In this document: piece by piece, positions 25,200-33,819 of the stretch
How the letters are laid out: the number at the start of each line of letters is the position of its first letter
Numbering within the stretch: the stretch's first letter is position 1
Origin: Gordonia malaquae NBRC 108250
Lineage (GTDB): Bacteria > Actinomycetota > Actinomycetes > Mycobacteriales > Mycobacteriaceae
Direction of reading: 5' to 3'
Assembly (NCBI RefSeq): GCF_000344135.1
Contig: NZ_BAOP01000026.1
Location: 1-64,000, forward strand
Length of the DNA: 64,000 bases
The notes under the pieces: generated by a model
Told to the model about the DNA's origin: nothing
The model's input: the letters and a program-made list of their open reading frames with translations, nothing else
The model's database searches: none
Position numbers and translations under genes: made by a program

Positions 25200-25732
25200 C
25201 AGAAGGTGTCCCGTTGCACGCGGAGCACACCGATGGTGGTGGCCAGGGAGTCGTACTGTCCGACGAGGAGCGTGAACGCGATCGCCTGGCGTTCGGTGAG
25301 GTGGCGACGAAGCGCGTCCCACGTCTGATCGGAGACATCCCGATCGGCGACGATCTCTCCGACGGCGAGCAGCAGGCTGCGTTCACGGTCGCCCCACTCG
25401 GCGTCCGGGCCCTCGATGATGCGGTCGAAGGCGTCGGCGCTGATTCCGGCCTTGGCGCCGAGGCGGCGATGGTGGTCGAGTTCGTAGTCGCATCCACGCA
25501 GGTGAGCCACGCGGATGATGATCATCTCCGTCTCCCGGCGGGAGAGTTCGCCGAAGGGCATCATGCGCGACGAGAAGTGCAGCCAGCCTCGGAACAGGCC
25601 CTTGCTTCGTCCCAGCGTCGCGAAGATGTGCGCGTTGTCGGTGCCGGTCGCGAGCGACATCGCGCGCACCACCATCCAGTTGATCGGTCCGAGATCGCCG
25701 AAGCCGCCCGGGCTCACACGAGGTGTGGTCAT
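25199..25732 (-). CDS. Carboxymuconolactone decarboxylase / AhpD-like family protein
   Basis: A 177-residue all-helical protein of the CMD/AhpD superfamily. 'SRRETEMIIIRVAHLRGCDY' followed by 'ELDHHRRLGAKAG' (residues about 64-96) is the conserved E...C...H segment; only one Cys is present rather than CxxC, so classical AhpD disulfide chemistry is unlikely. As I recall, M. tuberculosis Rv0464c, just beside ramB, is of this type, and here it is also close to ramB. ATG at 25732 follows a TACGGT -10-like box on the minus strand, consistent with leaderless transcription. Confidence 0.83.
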   Translation of the reverse strand: MTTPRVSPGGFGDLGPINWMVVRAMSLATGTDNAHIFATLGRSKGLFRGWLHFSSRMMPFGELSRRETEMIIIRVAHLRGCDYELDHHRRLGAKAGISADAFDRIIEGPDAEWGDRERSLLLAVGEIVADRDVSDQTWDALRRHLTERQAIAFTLLVGQYDSLATTIGVLRVQRDTF

Positions 25733-25766
25733 GACCACACCGTAGTCCGTGTGCTCGGGTCCGGTG

Positions 25767-26705
25767 TCAGCGGTGGAGGGCGGGAGCGAGGGTGCGCCAG
25801 CTGTCTTTGAGTTCGCGATAGAACAGGCCCCACGTGTGAGCGCCCGTGGAGAACACCCGATAGGTGTGTCGGACGCCCGCCCCCATGAGCGCGCTGCGCA
25901 TCTGAGAGGTGCAGTCTCGGACGATCGTCTCGACCTGAGTCGGGCCGACGATGAGCCCCGGGTAGCCGAGGACCGGGCCGTCGAACCGGCCGGGGACGCC
26001 GCTGCCGACGCCCAGGTACACGGCTTTGCCCGCGAGGCGGAGAGGATTGCGCGCCGGATCGTGATCGACCCAACCGGGAGCACCGGGCGCACCGAACACC
26101 GCGAACGGGTTCTGTCCGCCGCTGGCCATCGTCGCGACGACCGCGGTGGTCCCCAGCGGGGACGTGATCGCCGGGCAGCCGCTGTACGACGCCGCTGCGA
26201 CGAATCGGCGATCGCGACCGGCGACGTCGAGCGCGGACGAGGCGCTGTGCGACAGACCCGCGATGCCCGCCCTGCCCGTCGTCGGGAAGCGGGCGTCGAT
26301 CGCATTCGGGAGCTCGTGTGTGAGGTAGCGCTGCCACCCCGGGGTCGAGTACCAGGTGTAGCCGCCGCCGACCGGCGACACCACGGTGACACGTTTGCCC
26401 GCGAAGAACTTCCGGTACCGCGTCTTGCGCAGCCAGCTGTCGCCGTCGACGCCGCCGGACTTCCCGTTCAGGAGGTAGAACACCGGAGTCGCGCCGGGGC
26501 CTCCGGGCAGCAGCACCTGGTTGGTGATCGTTGCGCGGAGCGCTGGGGAGTAGACCCGGACGAGCGCGAGCTGGCCGTCGACCCGATGAACACTAACGAC
26601 GCGTGCAGTAGCGGCATCGGCGGTGCCGGGTTGCCCGGCCAACGTGGCGACGATCGCCGCGACAACTGCCAGCAGTGTGAGTTTCGTCCGTAGTCCTGAG
26701 GTCAC
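25767..26705 (-). CDS. Secreted mycolyltransferase/esterase, antigen-85 (Fbp)-like
   Basis: A 312-residue exported alpha/beta hydrolase. The N-terminal signal peptide contains 'LTLLAVVAAIVATLAG' with likely cleavage after 'ADA' near residue 31. The Ag85 fold is seen in 'PVFYLLNGKSGGVDGDSW', the nucleophile elbow 'AGLSHSASSAL' (residues about 148-158; Ag85 has GLSMxxSSAL) and the catalytic-His region 'STGAHTWGLFYREL' near the C-terminus. Ag85 proteins transfer mycolates onto trehalose and arabinogalactan, so this supports a mycolic-acid-containing host. GTG at 26705 gives the signal peptide directly. It lies alone between the AhpD-like gene and ramB. Confidence 0.86.
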   Translation of the reverse strand: MTSGLRTKLTLLAVVAAIVATLAGQPGTADAATARVVSVHRVDGQLALVRVYSPALRATITNQVLLPGGPGATPVFYLLNGKSGGVDGDSWLRKTRYRKFFAGKRVTVVSPVGGGYTWYSTPGWQRYLTHELPNAIDARFPTTGRAGIAGLSHSASSALDVAGRDRRFVAAASYSGCPAITSPLGTTAVVATMASGGQNPFAVFGAPGAPGWVDHDPARNPLRLAGKAVYLGVGSGVPGRFDGPVLGYPGLIVGPTQVETIVRDCTSQMRSALMGAGVRHTYRVFSTGAHTWGLFYRELKDSWRTLAPALHR

Positions 26706-26756
26706 AGGGACTGATGGTGCCGGACGGACATCACGAAACGATAATCGGGCTAGCCC

Positions 26757-28181
26757 TCACGTTGTGGTGTACGGCGAGACCGTGCTGCGGTGCTCTTCGA
26801 TGTCGAGCGTCGATCCGAGCGGCGGGAACGCTCGCTGCGGACAGTTCTTTCGATCGCAGACACGGCAGCCCGCGCCGATCGGCGTGGCCCGCGCGTCCGC
26901 GCCGATCCCGACGCCGTCGGAGTAGACGACACGATTCGCATGGCGCAGTTCGCAGCCCATGCCGATCGCGAACGTCTTGCCAGGCTGCCCGTACCGGGCG
27001 GCGCGACGTTCCACAGTTCTCGACACCCAGAAGTACTCGCGGCCGTCGGGCATCTCGGTGATCTGAGTGAGGATCTTCCCCGGTGAGGTGAACGACTCGT
27101 ACACGTTCCAGAGCGGGCAGGTGCCGCCGCTCGAGGAGAAGTTGAATCCGGTCGCCGACTGCCGCTTCGACATGTTGCCTGCGCGGTCGACGCGAACGAA
27201 CGTCCACGGCACCCCGCGCAGATTCGGCCGCTGCAGCGTCGACAGTCGGTGGCAGACGGTCTCGTAGGAGACGGCGTAGAACGCGGAAAGCCGTTCGATG
27301 TCGTACCGGTAGTCCTCGGCCGCGCCGTGGAATTGGGCGTACGGCAGCACCGCAGCCGCGGCGAAGTAACTCGCGAGCCCCTGCCGCGCGAGGGCCGTCG
27401 CGTCGTCGGTGGAGAACCCGCCCTCGGCGACCAGCGACGTGATGAGATCGCCGAACTCCAAGTACGCGAGCTCTGCCGCGACCTTGAACGCACGCTGCCC
27501 GGGGGACAGCGCTGCGGAGAACTCGATCAGTCGTTGGTCCTTGTCGAAGCGGTGCAGCACATTGTCGCCGAGGTCGACGCGCCGTGCGATCCGGACGCCG
27601 TGCACGTCCTCGATGCGCGAGGTCAGACCGGCTCGGACGTCTGCCGAGTGCATGCGCATGCGTGAGGTGAGGCTTTCGGCGGCCTCGTCCAACTCGTGGA
27701 TGTAGTTGCGCCGTTGATAGAAGAAGTTCCTCACCTCTTCGTGTGGTGCACTGATCGCGCCGCGGCCGCCGGGCTCACCGCGGCCCGCGGTGGCGGCGGC
27801 GAGTTGTTCGGACACCACGCGGTATCGGCTGTACATGCCGACCAGTGCCTCGGCGATCGCCCGGTGCGAGCCGACCATCGCCGACACCTCGTTGGCGTCG
27901 CTCGCCGCCGGATCGAAATCTAGGTCCTCGTCGAGCAGTGCCTCGCGGAGTTCGGCGACGAGCCGGACATCGTCCTGGGGATCGAAGAACCCGATGTCGA
28001 TGCCGAAGATCTCGGTGATCTTCGCCAGCACCGGTGCGGTCAGGGGTCGGGTGTCGTGCTCGATCTGATTCAGGTACGACGCCGAGATCCCCAGGGTCGA
28101 CGCCATCGTCAGCTGTGACAGCCCTCGCTCACCGCGGAGTCGGCGCAGACGCGCGCCGACGTACATCTTCTTGCCACTCAT
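26757..28181 (-). CDS. ramB: RamB-type regulator of acetate metabolism (XRE HTH with short-chain acyl-CoA regulator domain)
   Basis: A 474-residue protein, the same length I recall for M. tuberculosis Rv0465c. N-terminal XRE helix-turn-helix 'RLRRLRGERGLSQLTMASTL' and 'SASYLNQIEHDTRPLT' (residues about 11-48); central ImmA/IrrE-like (DUF2083) region with 'ELAYLEFGD'; C-terminal acyl-CoA regulator domain with cysteines in 'GCRVCDRKNCPQRAFPP'. RamB in mycobacteria and corynebacteria controls isocitrate lyase and acetate-activation genes. Here aceA starts 1.2 kb away on the opposite strand, with TTTGCAAA-type sites in its promoter. The start is chosen by alignment with the family; AGGGAGG lies upstream. 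Confidence 0.94.
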   Translation of the reverse strand: MSGKKMYVGARLRRLRGERGLSQLTMASTLGISASYLNQIEHDTRPLTAPVLAKITEIFGIDIGFFDPQDDVRLVAELREALLDEDLDFDPAASDANEVSAMVGSHRAIAEALVGMYSRYRVVSEQLAAATAGRGEPGGRGAISAPHEEVRNFFYQRRNYIHELDEAAESLTSRMRMHSADVRAGLTSRIEDVHGVRIARRVDLGDNVLHRFDKDQRLIEFSAALSPGQRAFKVAAELAYLEFGDLITSLVAEGGFSTDDATALARQGLASYFAAAAVLPYAQFHGAAEDYRYDIERLSAFYAVSYETVCHRLSTLQRPNLRGVPWTFVRVDRAGNMSKRQSATGFNFSSSGGTCPLWNVYESFTSPGKILTQITEMPDGREYFWVSRTVERRAARYGQPGKTFAIGMGCELRHANRVVYSDGVGIGADARATPIGAGCRVCDRKNCPQRAFPPLGSTLDIEEHRSTVSPYTTT

Positions 28182-28260
28182 CGAGTGCGGGATCCTCCCT
28201 GCCACGCAGCGCGCGGATCGAATCGGGTGCCGACATCGACCGTCGGGGTACCGTGACCGC

Positions 28261-29031
28261 GTGCGATCACGACTCTCGGGTACGTCCATCATCACTGTTT
28301 CGACTGCGGTTGTCGCGGCGATGCTCCTGACCTCGTGTGGATCATCCGAACCGGCCGATCCCGGCTCGGACCTCCCGTCGCGACTGCTTCCGGGCGACTC
28401 GGTGCCGCAGGGCTTCACCGTGGTCCCGCAGTCGGTCGGCGAGCTGATAGCGGCCAATCGCAGCACGCTCGAATCGGCGTCGACCGTCGGGTTCGTTCCG
28501 GCCGAGTGCAAGCCGACGGCCGATGCCAAGTTCAACCCGCAGCTCACAGAGGACAACACAGTCCTGCTCGTGGCGCAGTCGGAGACCGGCACGTTCAGTG
28601 AACTCCTCACCACGGTGCGGCGTGACGTCGATGCCGACCGCCGTGACACCAGCGGGCCGTGCGCTTCGGTGACTGCGACCCCGTCGACCGGTTCCCTCGC
28701 GGGAATACCGATCGTCAACACGTCGGTCGAACTCCCCGCACTGCGCGGCGACGACATCGTCGTCTCGTATCTGGTCCGGACCGACTCGGTGAAACGGCCC
28801 GCGGGCGCCAACCCGCGCTCGCGGACCGCGCTGCTCGCCAACGTGCTCGTGAAGCGGCCCGGAGGGCAGGTCGTGACAATCCAGATGGGTGTCTCCGGAA
28901 CCGAGGTCGAAGTGACGCCGGAGGTCGCCGCGGGCGCCGTGCCGGGGGCTCCGCTGACCCAGCCGCCGCTCGACGAGGCCGCGTTCACCGACCTCGTGAA
29001 GGCTGCGGTGGAGCGCGCTGCCGCAGAGTAG
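28261..29031 (+). CDS. Putative lipoprotein, function unknown
   Basis: A 256-residue exported protein. The signal peptide ends in lipobox 'LLTSC' with the acylated Cys near residue 26, followed by a Ser/Asp/Pro-rich linker. The mature part resembles sensor-domain (PknH-like) lipoproteins of mycobacteria only in general style: short beta strands and two internal cysteines ('AECKPT' and 'SGPCASV') that could form a disulfide. GTG at 28261 lies six nt after TACCGT (28249-28254), a leaderless arrangement. It is divergent from ramB. No specific function recognised. Confidence 0.8.
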   Translation: MRSRLSGTSIITVSTAVVAAMLLTSCGSSEPADPGSDLPSRLLPGDSVPQGFTVVPQSVGELIAANRSTLESASTVGFVPAECKPTADAKFNPQLTEDNTVLLVAQSETGTFSELLTTVRRDVDADRRDTSGPCASVTATPSTGSLAGIPIVNTSVELPALRGDDIVVSYLVRTDSVKRPAGANPRSRTALLANVLVKRPGGQVVTIQMGVSGTEVEVTPEVAAGAVPGAPLTQPPLDEAAFTDLVKAAVERAAAE

Positions 29032-29397
29032 GCGACATCGCTCGTCACGCACAGTGTGGTGATGTCACTCACACGCACGAATTCTTGTGTGAGCCACCGC
29101 GCATGTGTAGACGCTGAGCGTCACGTGAGGGCGGGAGTGGGCCGCCCGGCGTTTTCCCAGTACGCGCGTACTTTTTTGTTGAGAGGCCCTCCGTGAGGGC
29201 CTCTGGATCTTCACAACATTTGCAAAAACGGGATGAGTGCTGTTCGAAGTTTGCATCGGCAGGGGCTAGACCAGGACGTTTGATCTGTGGCAACCTTGCG
29301 TCAGGCATCGCCTCCAGGTGCACTCCGGTTCGCAATCGGGGAGTACCGAGATCCAAGAAGACACTGCGAATCAGCAGTTCTAACGAAAGCGAAGGCT
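29032..29397 (+). promoter_or_regulatory. Long aceA upstream regulatory region
   Basis: This 366-bp gap has no gene. It holds an inverted repeat CTCACAC/GTGTGAG (29068-29093), a perfect 10-bp hairpin AGAGGCCCTC/GAGGGCCTCT (29182-29204), two RamB-like sequences, ACATTTGCAAAA (29216-29227) and GAAGTTTGCATC (29246-29257), and an AT-richer stretch before the start codon. The recalled corynebacterial RamB consensus is (A/G)AACTTTGCAAA. The hairpin has no U-tract and may be a transcript-end structure of the lipoprotein gene or part of a leader. Confidence 0.55.
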
Positions 29398-30690
29398 ATG
29401 AGCAACGTCGGAAAGCCGCGTACCGCCGCCGAGATCCAGCAGGATTGGGACACCAACCCGCGCTGGAACGGCATCACCCGTGACTACACCGCAGAGCAGG
29501 TCGTGCAGCTGCAGGGTTCGGTCGTCGAGGAGAACACCCTCGCCCGCCGCGGCGCCGAGATCCTGTGGGACGGCGTCACCAAGGGTGACGGCAGCTACAT
29601 CAACGCCCTGGGCGCGCTGACCGGCAACATGGCCGTCCAGCAGGTCCGTGCAGGCCTCAAGGCCATCTACCTGTCGGGCTGGCAGGTTGCGGGCGACGCG
29701 AACCTCTCGGGCCACACCTACCCGGACCAGTCGCTGTACCCGGCCAACTCGGTCCCCGCCGTCGTTCGTCGCATCAACAACGCGATGCTGCGCGCCGACG
29801 AGATCGCCGCAGTCGAGGGTGACAACTCGGTCGACAACTGGGTCGTCCCGATCGTCGCCGACGGCGAAGCAGGCTTCGGTGGCGCACTCAACGTGTACGA
29901 GCTCCAGAAGGCCATGATCTCGGCCGGCGCCGCAGGCACCCACTGGGAGGACCAGCTCGCCTCGGAGAAGAAGTGCGGCCACCTCGGCGGCAAGGTGCTC
30001 ATCCCCACCCAGCAGCACATCCGTACGCTCACCTCGGCTCGCCTCGCAGCCGACGTCGCGAACACCCCCACCGTCGTCATCGCCCGCACCGATGCTGAGG
30101 CCGCAACCCTGCTGACCTCGGACGTCGACGAGCGTGACCGCCCGTTCCTGGACGGCACCCGCACCGCCGAAGGCTTCTACGGCATCAAGAACGGCATCGA
30201 GCCCTGCATCGCCCGCGCCAAGGCATACGCCCCTTACGCGGACATGATCTGGATGGAGACCGGCAAGCCCGACCTCGAGCTCGCCAAGCAGTTCGCCGAG
30301 GCTGTCAAGGCAGACTTCCCGGACCAGCTCCTCTCGTACAACTGCTCGCCTTCCTTCAACTGGAAGCAGCACCTGGACGACGACACCATCGCCAAGTTCC
30401 AGAACGAGCTCGGCGCGATGGGCTTCACCTTCCAGTTCATCACCCTCGCAGGCTTCCACGCCCTCAACTACTCGATGTTCGACCTGGCTCACGGCTACGC
30501 CCGCAACCAGATGTCGGCATACGTCGACCTGCAGGAGCGCGAGTTCGCTGCTGAGGAGCGCGGCTACACCGCCACCAAGCACCAGCGTGAGGTCGGCGCA
30601 GGCTACTTCGACAAGATCGCCACCACGGTCGATCCCAACACCTCGACTGCAGCCCTCAAGGGCTCGACCGAAGAGGGCCAGTTCCACTAA
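29398..30690 (+). CDS. aceA: Isocitrate lyase
   Basis: A 430-residue class I isocitrate lyase (M. tuberculosis Icl1 is 428 aa). It cleaves isocitrate to succinate and glyoxylate in the glyoxylate shunt and probably also methylisocitrate in propionate use. The catalytic-loop signature '[18 protein letters not shown]' lies near residues 190-207, with the Cys as active-site acid; '[11 protein letters not shown]' near residue 318 is the second substrate-binding motif. ATG at 29398 has GAAGG upstream. Codon use is very strongly biased to C/G third positions, indicating high expression. fadB2 follows after a hairpin, as in mycobacteria. Confidence 0.97.
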   Translation: MSNVGKPRTAAEIQQDWDTNPRWNGITRDYTAEQVVQLQGSVVEENTLARRGAEILWDGVTKGDGSYINALGALTGNMAVQQVRAGLKAIYLSGWQVAGDANLSGHTYPDQSLYPANSVPAVVRRINNAMLRADEIAAVEGDNSVDNWVVPIVADGEAGFGGALNVYELQKAMISAGAAGTHWEDQLASEKKCGHLGGKVLIPTQQHIRTLTSARLAADVANTPTVVIARTDAEAATLLTSDVDERDRPFLDGTRTAEGFYGIKNGIEPCIARAKAYAPYADMIWMETGKPDLELAKQFAEAVKADFPDQLLSYNCSPSFNWKQHLDDDTIAKFQNELGAMGFTFQFITLAGFHALNYSMFDLAHGYARNQMSAYVDLQEREFAAEERGYTATKHQREVGAGYFDKIATTVDPNTSTAALKGSTEEGQFH

Positions 30691-30739
30691 GCCCTTCGAC
30701 TGCGCTCAGGATGCTGGGTGCACGGTTGACGCCTTGACG

Positions 30740-30782
30740 ATCCCGGGTCAGGCGGGGCCTCCGGCCCCGCTCGGCCCGGGAT
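30740..30782 (+). terminator. Hairpin between aceA and fadB2
   Basis: Outer arms ATCCCGGG (30740-30747) and CCCGGGAT (30775-30782) and inner arms GCGGGGCC/GGCCCCGC (30752-30759, 30763-30770) form an extended stem, followed by TGTTGCT rather than a strong U-tract. It may partly terminate aceA transcripts and so lower fadB2 expression. A REP-like fragment (CCTTCGACTGCGCTCAGG) precedes it at about 30692. Confidence 0.6.
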
Positions 30783-30815
30783 TGTTGCTACCTACCCCTG
30801 GAGCGCGGAACTACC

Positions 30816-31703
30816 ATGGCAAGCGAGAAGATCTCCCGCGTCGGCGTTGTCGGCGCAGGTCAGATGGGCTCCGGTATCGCCGAAGTATGTGCCCGCGCAG
30901 GAGTCGACGTCCTCGTCTACGAGTCGAGCAGAGATCTTGTCATCGCGGGCCGAGCGCGCATCCTCGGATCTCTCGACCACGGTGTGTCCACCGGAACGCT
31001 CACTGAACGTGAGCGTGAACAGGCGTCGTGGCGGCTGCGCTTCACATCTGACCTCGCCGATTTCGCCGATCGCCAACTGGTCGTCGAAGCCGTGATCGAG
31101 GACGAAGGCGTCAAGACCGCGATTTTCAGCGAGCTCGACGGCGTTGTCGTCGATCCTGACGCGGTTCTCGCCTCCAACACGTCGTCGATCCAGATTCGCA
31201 CGCTCGGCTCGGCGACGCGGCGCCCTTCCCGCGTGGTCGGCCTCCACTTCTTCAATCCGGTTCCCGTGCTCCCGCTGGTGGAACTGGTCACCACCGAGGC
31301 CGCAGGCGTCGACGTGATCGCTCGCGCCGAGACCTTCGCCCACGATGTCCTGGGCAAGCAGGTGATCCGCTCCGACGATCGATCCGGGTTCGTCGTCAAC
31401 GCGCTCCTGGTCCCGTACCTCTTGTCCGCGATGCGGATGGTCGAGAGCGGTTTCGCGACTGTGGACGACGTCGACAATGCGATGGTCCTCGGGTGCGCCC
31501 ATCCGATGGGGCCGCTCAAACTGGCCGACCTCGTCGGCCTCGACACCGTGAAGGCGATCGCGGAGAAGATGTTCGACGAGTTCAACGAACCGTTGTATGC
31601 GCCGCCCGCGGTGCTCGTGGAGAAGGTGGCCGCGGGGAGTCTGGGAAAGAAGTCGGGTTGCGGCTTCTATGAGTACTCCGACCGCGTCGCTGTCGCCTCG
31701 TAG
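30816..31703 (+). CDS. fadB2: 3-hydroxybutyryl-CoA dehydrogenase
   Basis: A 295-residue NAD(P)-dependent dehydrogenase of beta-oxidation or butanoate metabolism. N-terminal Rossmann motif 'VGVVGAGQMGSGIAEVCARA' (residues about 9-28); catalytic His in 'VVGLHFFNPVPVLPLVELV' (about 144-162), with the conserved Glu in 'LVELV'; C-terminal dimerisation domain with 'GCAHPMGPLKLADLVGLDT' and 'LGKKSGCGFYEY'. The length and position after aceA match mycobacterial fadB2 (Rv0468). ATG at 30816 follows GGAG. Together with aceA it supports growth on fatty acids or C2 units. Confidence 0.94.
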   Translation: MASEKISRVGVVGAGQMGSGIAEVCARAGVDVLVYESSRDLVIAGRARILGSLDHGVSTGTLTEREREQASWRLRFTSDLADFADRQLVVEAVIEDEGVKTAIFSELDGVVVDPDAVLASNTSSIQIRTLGSATRRPSRVVGLHFFNPVPVLPLVELVTTEAAGVDVIARAETFAHDVLGKQVIRSDDRSGFVVNALLVPYLLSAMRMVESGFATVDDVDNAMVLGCAHPMGPLKLADLVGLDTVKAIAEKMFDEFNEPLYAPPAVLVEKVAAGSLGKKSGCGFYEYSDRVAVAS

Positions 31704-31934
31704 TAGAGACCCGCGCTCCGCACTCATTTTGCTAGCAGTGAGCTGAAGTCTCGGATCCGCGTGGAGCAGAGGCTTCCGATTAGTAACTCTGCAGGTCAAC
31801 CTGGTGAAAACTCGTGGTTTCAGATGTTTTACCTTCTGGTGATCCTTGCCACGTTCGCTAGCACAGTGCTTGCTCTAGTTAGCAGATTGCGTGATACTCG
31901 AAGAGTCAAGCAACAACGTGAACTAGGAGTTCCC

Positions 31935-32687
31935 ATGAGCACCGCCGAACGCACCCTCCCCACCCCGGTCTTCGCTGTCGTCGGCGCAGGCGACGCCGCC
32001 GTCCAGGAAGTCAAGGACGCCCTCGCCGACCTGCGTACCCGCGCAGAAGCCCGCCGCGAAGCGACCCAGACCCGCATCGAGAGCGCCCGCACCCGCCTCG
32101 AGTCCACCCGCACCCGCATCGAGGAGCTCCCCACCGAGTTCCCGAGCATCGACGAGCTCCGCGAGAAGCTGACCGCAGAAGAGCTCCGCAAGGTCGCCGA
32201 TCCCTACGTCGAGCGCGCCACCAGCCTGTACAACTCGCTCGCTGAGCGCGGCGAGACCGCCGTTGCCCGCATCCGTGAGAACGCTGTCGTGTCGGAGAAC
32301 CTGACCCGCGTCGAGAAGGCCTACAACGACGCCGTCGACCTCACCGAGGACGCCCTGGGCGCCGTGTCGTCGCAGACCCGCGCGGTCGGCGAGCGTGCCG
32401 CCGGACTCGTCGGCCTCGCAGCCGACAAGGTCGAAGACGCAGCCGTCGACCTCTCTGAGGCTTCGACCAAGGTCGAAGAAGCGGCCGTCAAGGTTGAGCA
32501 GGCCGCCGCCAAGGTCAAGGCCGACACCAACGCCGCAGCCAACAAGGTCGCAGGCGCCGCCGGCACCGTCGAGGCCAAGGCTCGCACCGCCGCCGCGTCG
32601 CCCGCCAAGAAGGTCGCCGCTGCCAAGAAGGCCGCAGCACCGGCTAAGAAGGCCGCCCCGGCCAAGAAGGCTCCGGCCGCCAAGTAA
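31935..32687 (+). CDS. hbhA: Heparin-binding haemagglutinin-like protein
   Basis: A 250-residue surface-associated protein. An N-terminal conserved stretch 'PVFAVVGAGDAAVQEVKDAL' leads into a long coiled coil (residues about 30-200, with heptad-like 'ARREATQTRIESARTRLEST'), and the last 45 residues are Lys/Ala/Pro repeats ('PAKKAAPAKKAPAAK'), which in mycobacteria bind heparan sulfate and are methylated. It is longer than M. tuberculosis HBHA (199 aa) because of a longer coiled coil. ATG at 31935 is fixed by AGGAGT at 31925-31930. Codon bias suggests high expression. A terminator follows at once. Confidence 0.92.
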   Translation: MSTAERTLPTPVFAVVGAGDAAVQEVKDALADLRTRAEARREATQTRIESARTRLESTRTRIEELPTEFPSIDELREKLTAEELRKVADPYVERATSLYNSLAERGETAVARIRENAVVSENLTRVEKAYNDAVDLTEDALGAVSSQTRAVGERAAGLVGLAADKVEDAAVDLSEASTKVEEAAVKVEQAAAKVKADTNAAANKVAGAAGTVEAKARTAAASPAKKVAAAKKAAAPAKKAAPAKKAPAAK

Positions 32688-32696
32688 GGTTTACTC

Positions 32697-32738
32697 GAAA
32701 GACCCCGTCACCTCTCTCTGCAGGTGGCGGGGTCTTTC
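32697..32738 (+). terminator. hbhA terminator
   Basis: GAAAGACCCCGTCACCT and AGGTGGCGGGGTCTTTC form a 17-nt stem with one mismatch and an 8-nt loop; the 3' arm ends in TCTTTC. It starts 9 bp after the hbhA stop. Confidence 0.88.
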
Positions 32739-32744
32739 GCGTTC

Positions 32745-32976
32745 CCCTGCTCATTGAGCCGCCTCCCGGCCCCTTGGTCAGGATGGTTCCCCTGCTCATT
32801 GAGCCGCCTCCGAGGCGCTAGCCGAGGTGGCGTGTCGAAGTGTGATGCCAGTTGCGCCGAGGGGCGAGAACAGCGGTCGCGCAGTCCTCGCCGGCTCGGC
32901 TGGCGCCTCGCGGGCTGCGGAGTAGCGCGACCACTGTTCTCGCCCCTCGGCTCCGCTGCCCGCGTCCGTCGCCGTA
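32745..32976. repeat. REP-like units and a 27-bp imperfect inverted repeat
   Basis: Two copies of CCCTGCTCATTGAGCCGCC (starting about 32745 and 32788) and a GTGTCGAAG end (about 32832-32840) belong to the REP family in a variant form. Next, arms 32856-32882 and 32925-32951 are complementary at 26 of 27 positions around a 42-nt centre. No gene is seen between hbhA and the PPK2 gene. Confidence 0.65.
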
Positions 32977-33819
32977 CTAGTCCAGCGAAGCGACTCGTGC
33001 CTTCTCCGCTTCGACATCGAACGTGGCGGGAGGCCAGGCGAGGTCGAGTGACTCCAGCGCGTCGAGAAGCAGTTGGGCGACAGACAGGCGCGCGAACCAC
33101 TTGCGGTCAGCCGGAATGAGGTGCCACGGCGCGGCATCGGTGTCGGTGAGATCCAGAACATCCTGGTAAGCGGCGAGATAGTCGTCCCACAGGGCGCGTT
33201 CGTCGATGTCGTTCGGATCGTACTTCCAGTACTTGTCCGGTCGATCCAAGCGCTCGGCGAGACGGTTGCGCTGCTCATCCTTCGACACCGTCAGCAGACA
33301 CTTCACAATCGTCACACCCGATTCGGTCAACTCCTTCTCGAAGGTGTTGATCTGCTCGAACCTCGGACGCCATACGCTCTCGGGGACCACGTTGTGGACA
33401 CGAACAGGAAGCACGTCCTCGTAGTGCGAGCGATCGAACATCCCGATCCTGCCTGGTCTGGGCAGGGCATTGCGGATCCGCCACAGGAAGTCGTGCGCGA
33501 GTTCTTCGTCGGTGGGCTTCCCGAAGCCGGCCACGGTGAGCCCTTGGGGATCGAACAAGCCGCCGACGTGCCGGACGATGCCGCCCTTGCCCGCGGTGTC
33601 CATGCCCTGCAGGACCAACAGGACAGAGCGTGTCCCACCGGAACGTCCTTCGGCGTAGAGCATCTCCTGCAACGATGCGAGCCGTTCCCCGATGACGGCC
33701 AACTCGGCAGTCCCCGATGTCTTGTCGCCGTTGTATCCGGGAGTCGACGACGCGTCGAACGTGGCGATCGGGCCGACGGAACGAGCCCGGAGAGCCGACG
33801 TCTGAACCTTGTCCGTCAC
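32977..33819 (-). CDS. Polyphosphate kinase 2 family protein (PPK2)
   Basis: A 280-residue P-loop kinase that uses polyphosphate to phosphorylate a nucleotide. Walker A-like 'LQGMDTAGKGGIVRHV' (residues about 69-84), Walker B/lid residues 'GMFDRSHYEDVLPVRVH' near residue 125, and 'RFEQINTFEKELTESG' complete the family pattern. Single-domain PPK2 proteins can act as nucleoside mono- or diphosphate kinases; the exact class cannot be assigned by eye. GTG at 33819 overlaps the TetR stop (GTGA), so it is translationally coupled to that regulator. Confidence 0.9.
   Translation of the reverse strand: MTDKVQTSALRARSVGPIATFDASSTPGYNGDKTSGTAELAVIGERLASLQEMLYAEGRSGGTRSVLLVLQGMDTAGKGGIVRHVGGLFDPQGLTVAGFGKPTDEELAHDFLWRIRNALPRPGRIGMFDRSHYEDVLPVRVHNVVPESVWRPRFEQINTFEKELTESGVTIVKCLLTVSKDEQRNRLAERLDRPDKYWKYDPNDIDERALWDDYLAAYQDVLDLTDTDAAPWHLIPADRKWFARLSVAQLLLDALESLDLAWPPATFDVEAEKARVASLD

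Noticed and set aside
29182..29204. Riboswitch or attenuator upstream of aceA
   Set aside because: Only a simple 10-bp hairpin is visible, with no U-tract and no known riboswitch core; RamB-type control is the better explanation.
31761..31934. In-frame extension upstream of hbhA containing a hydrophobic stretch
   Set aside because: AGGAGT sits correctly before ATG 31935, known HBHA proteins start there, and the extension has atypical codons and promoter-like composition.
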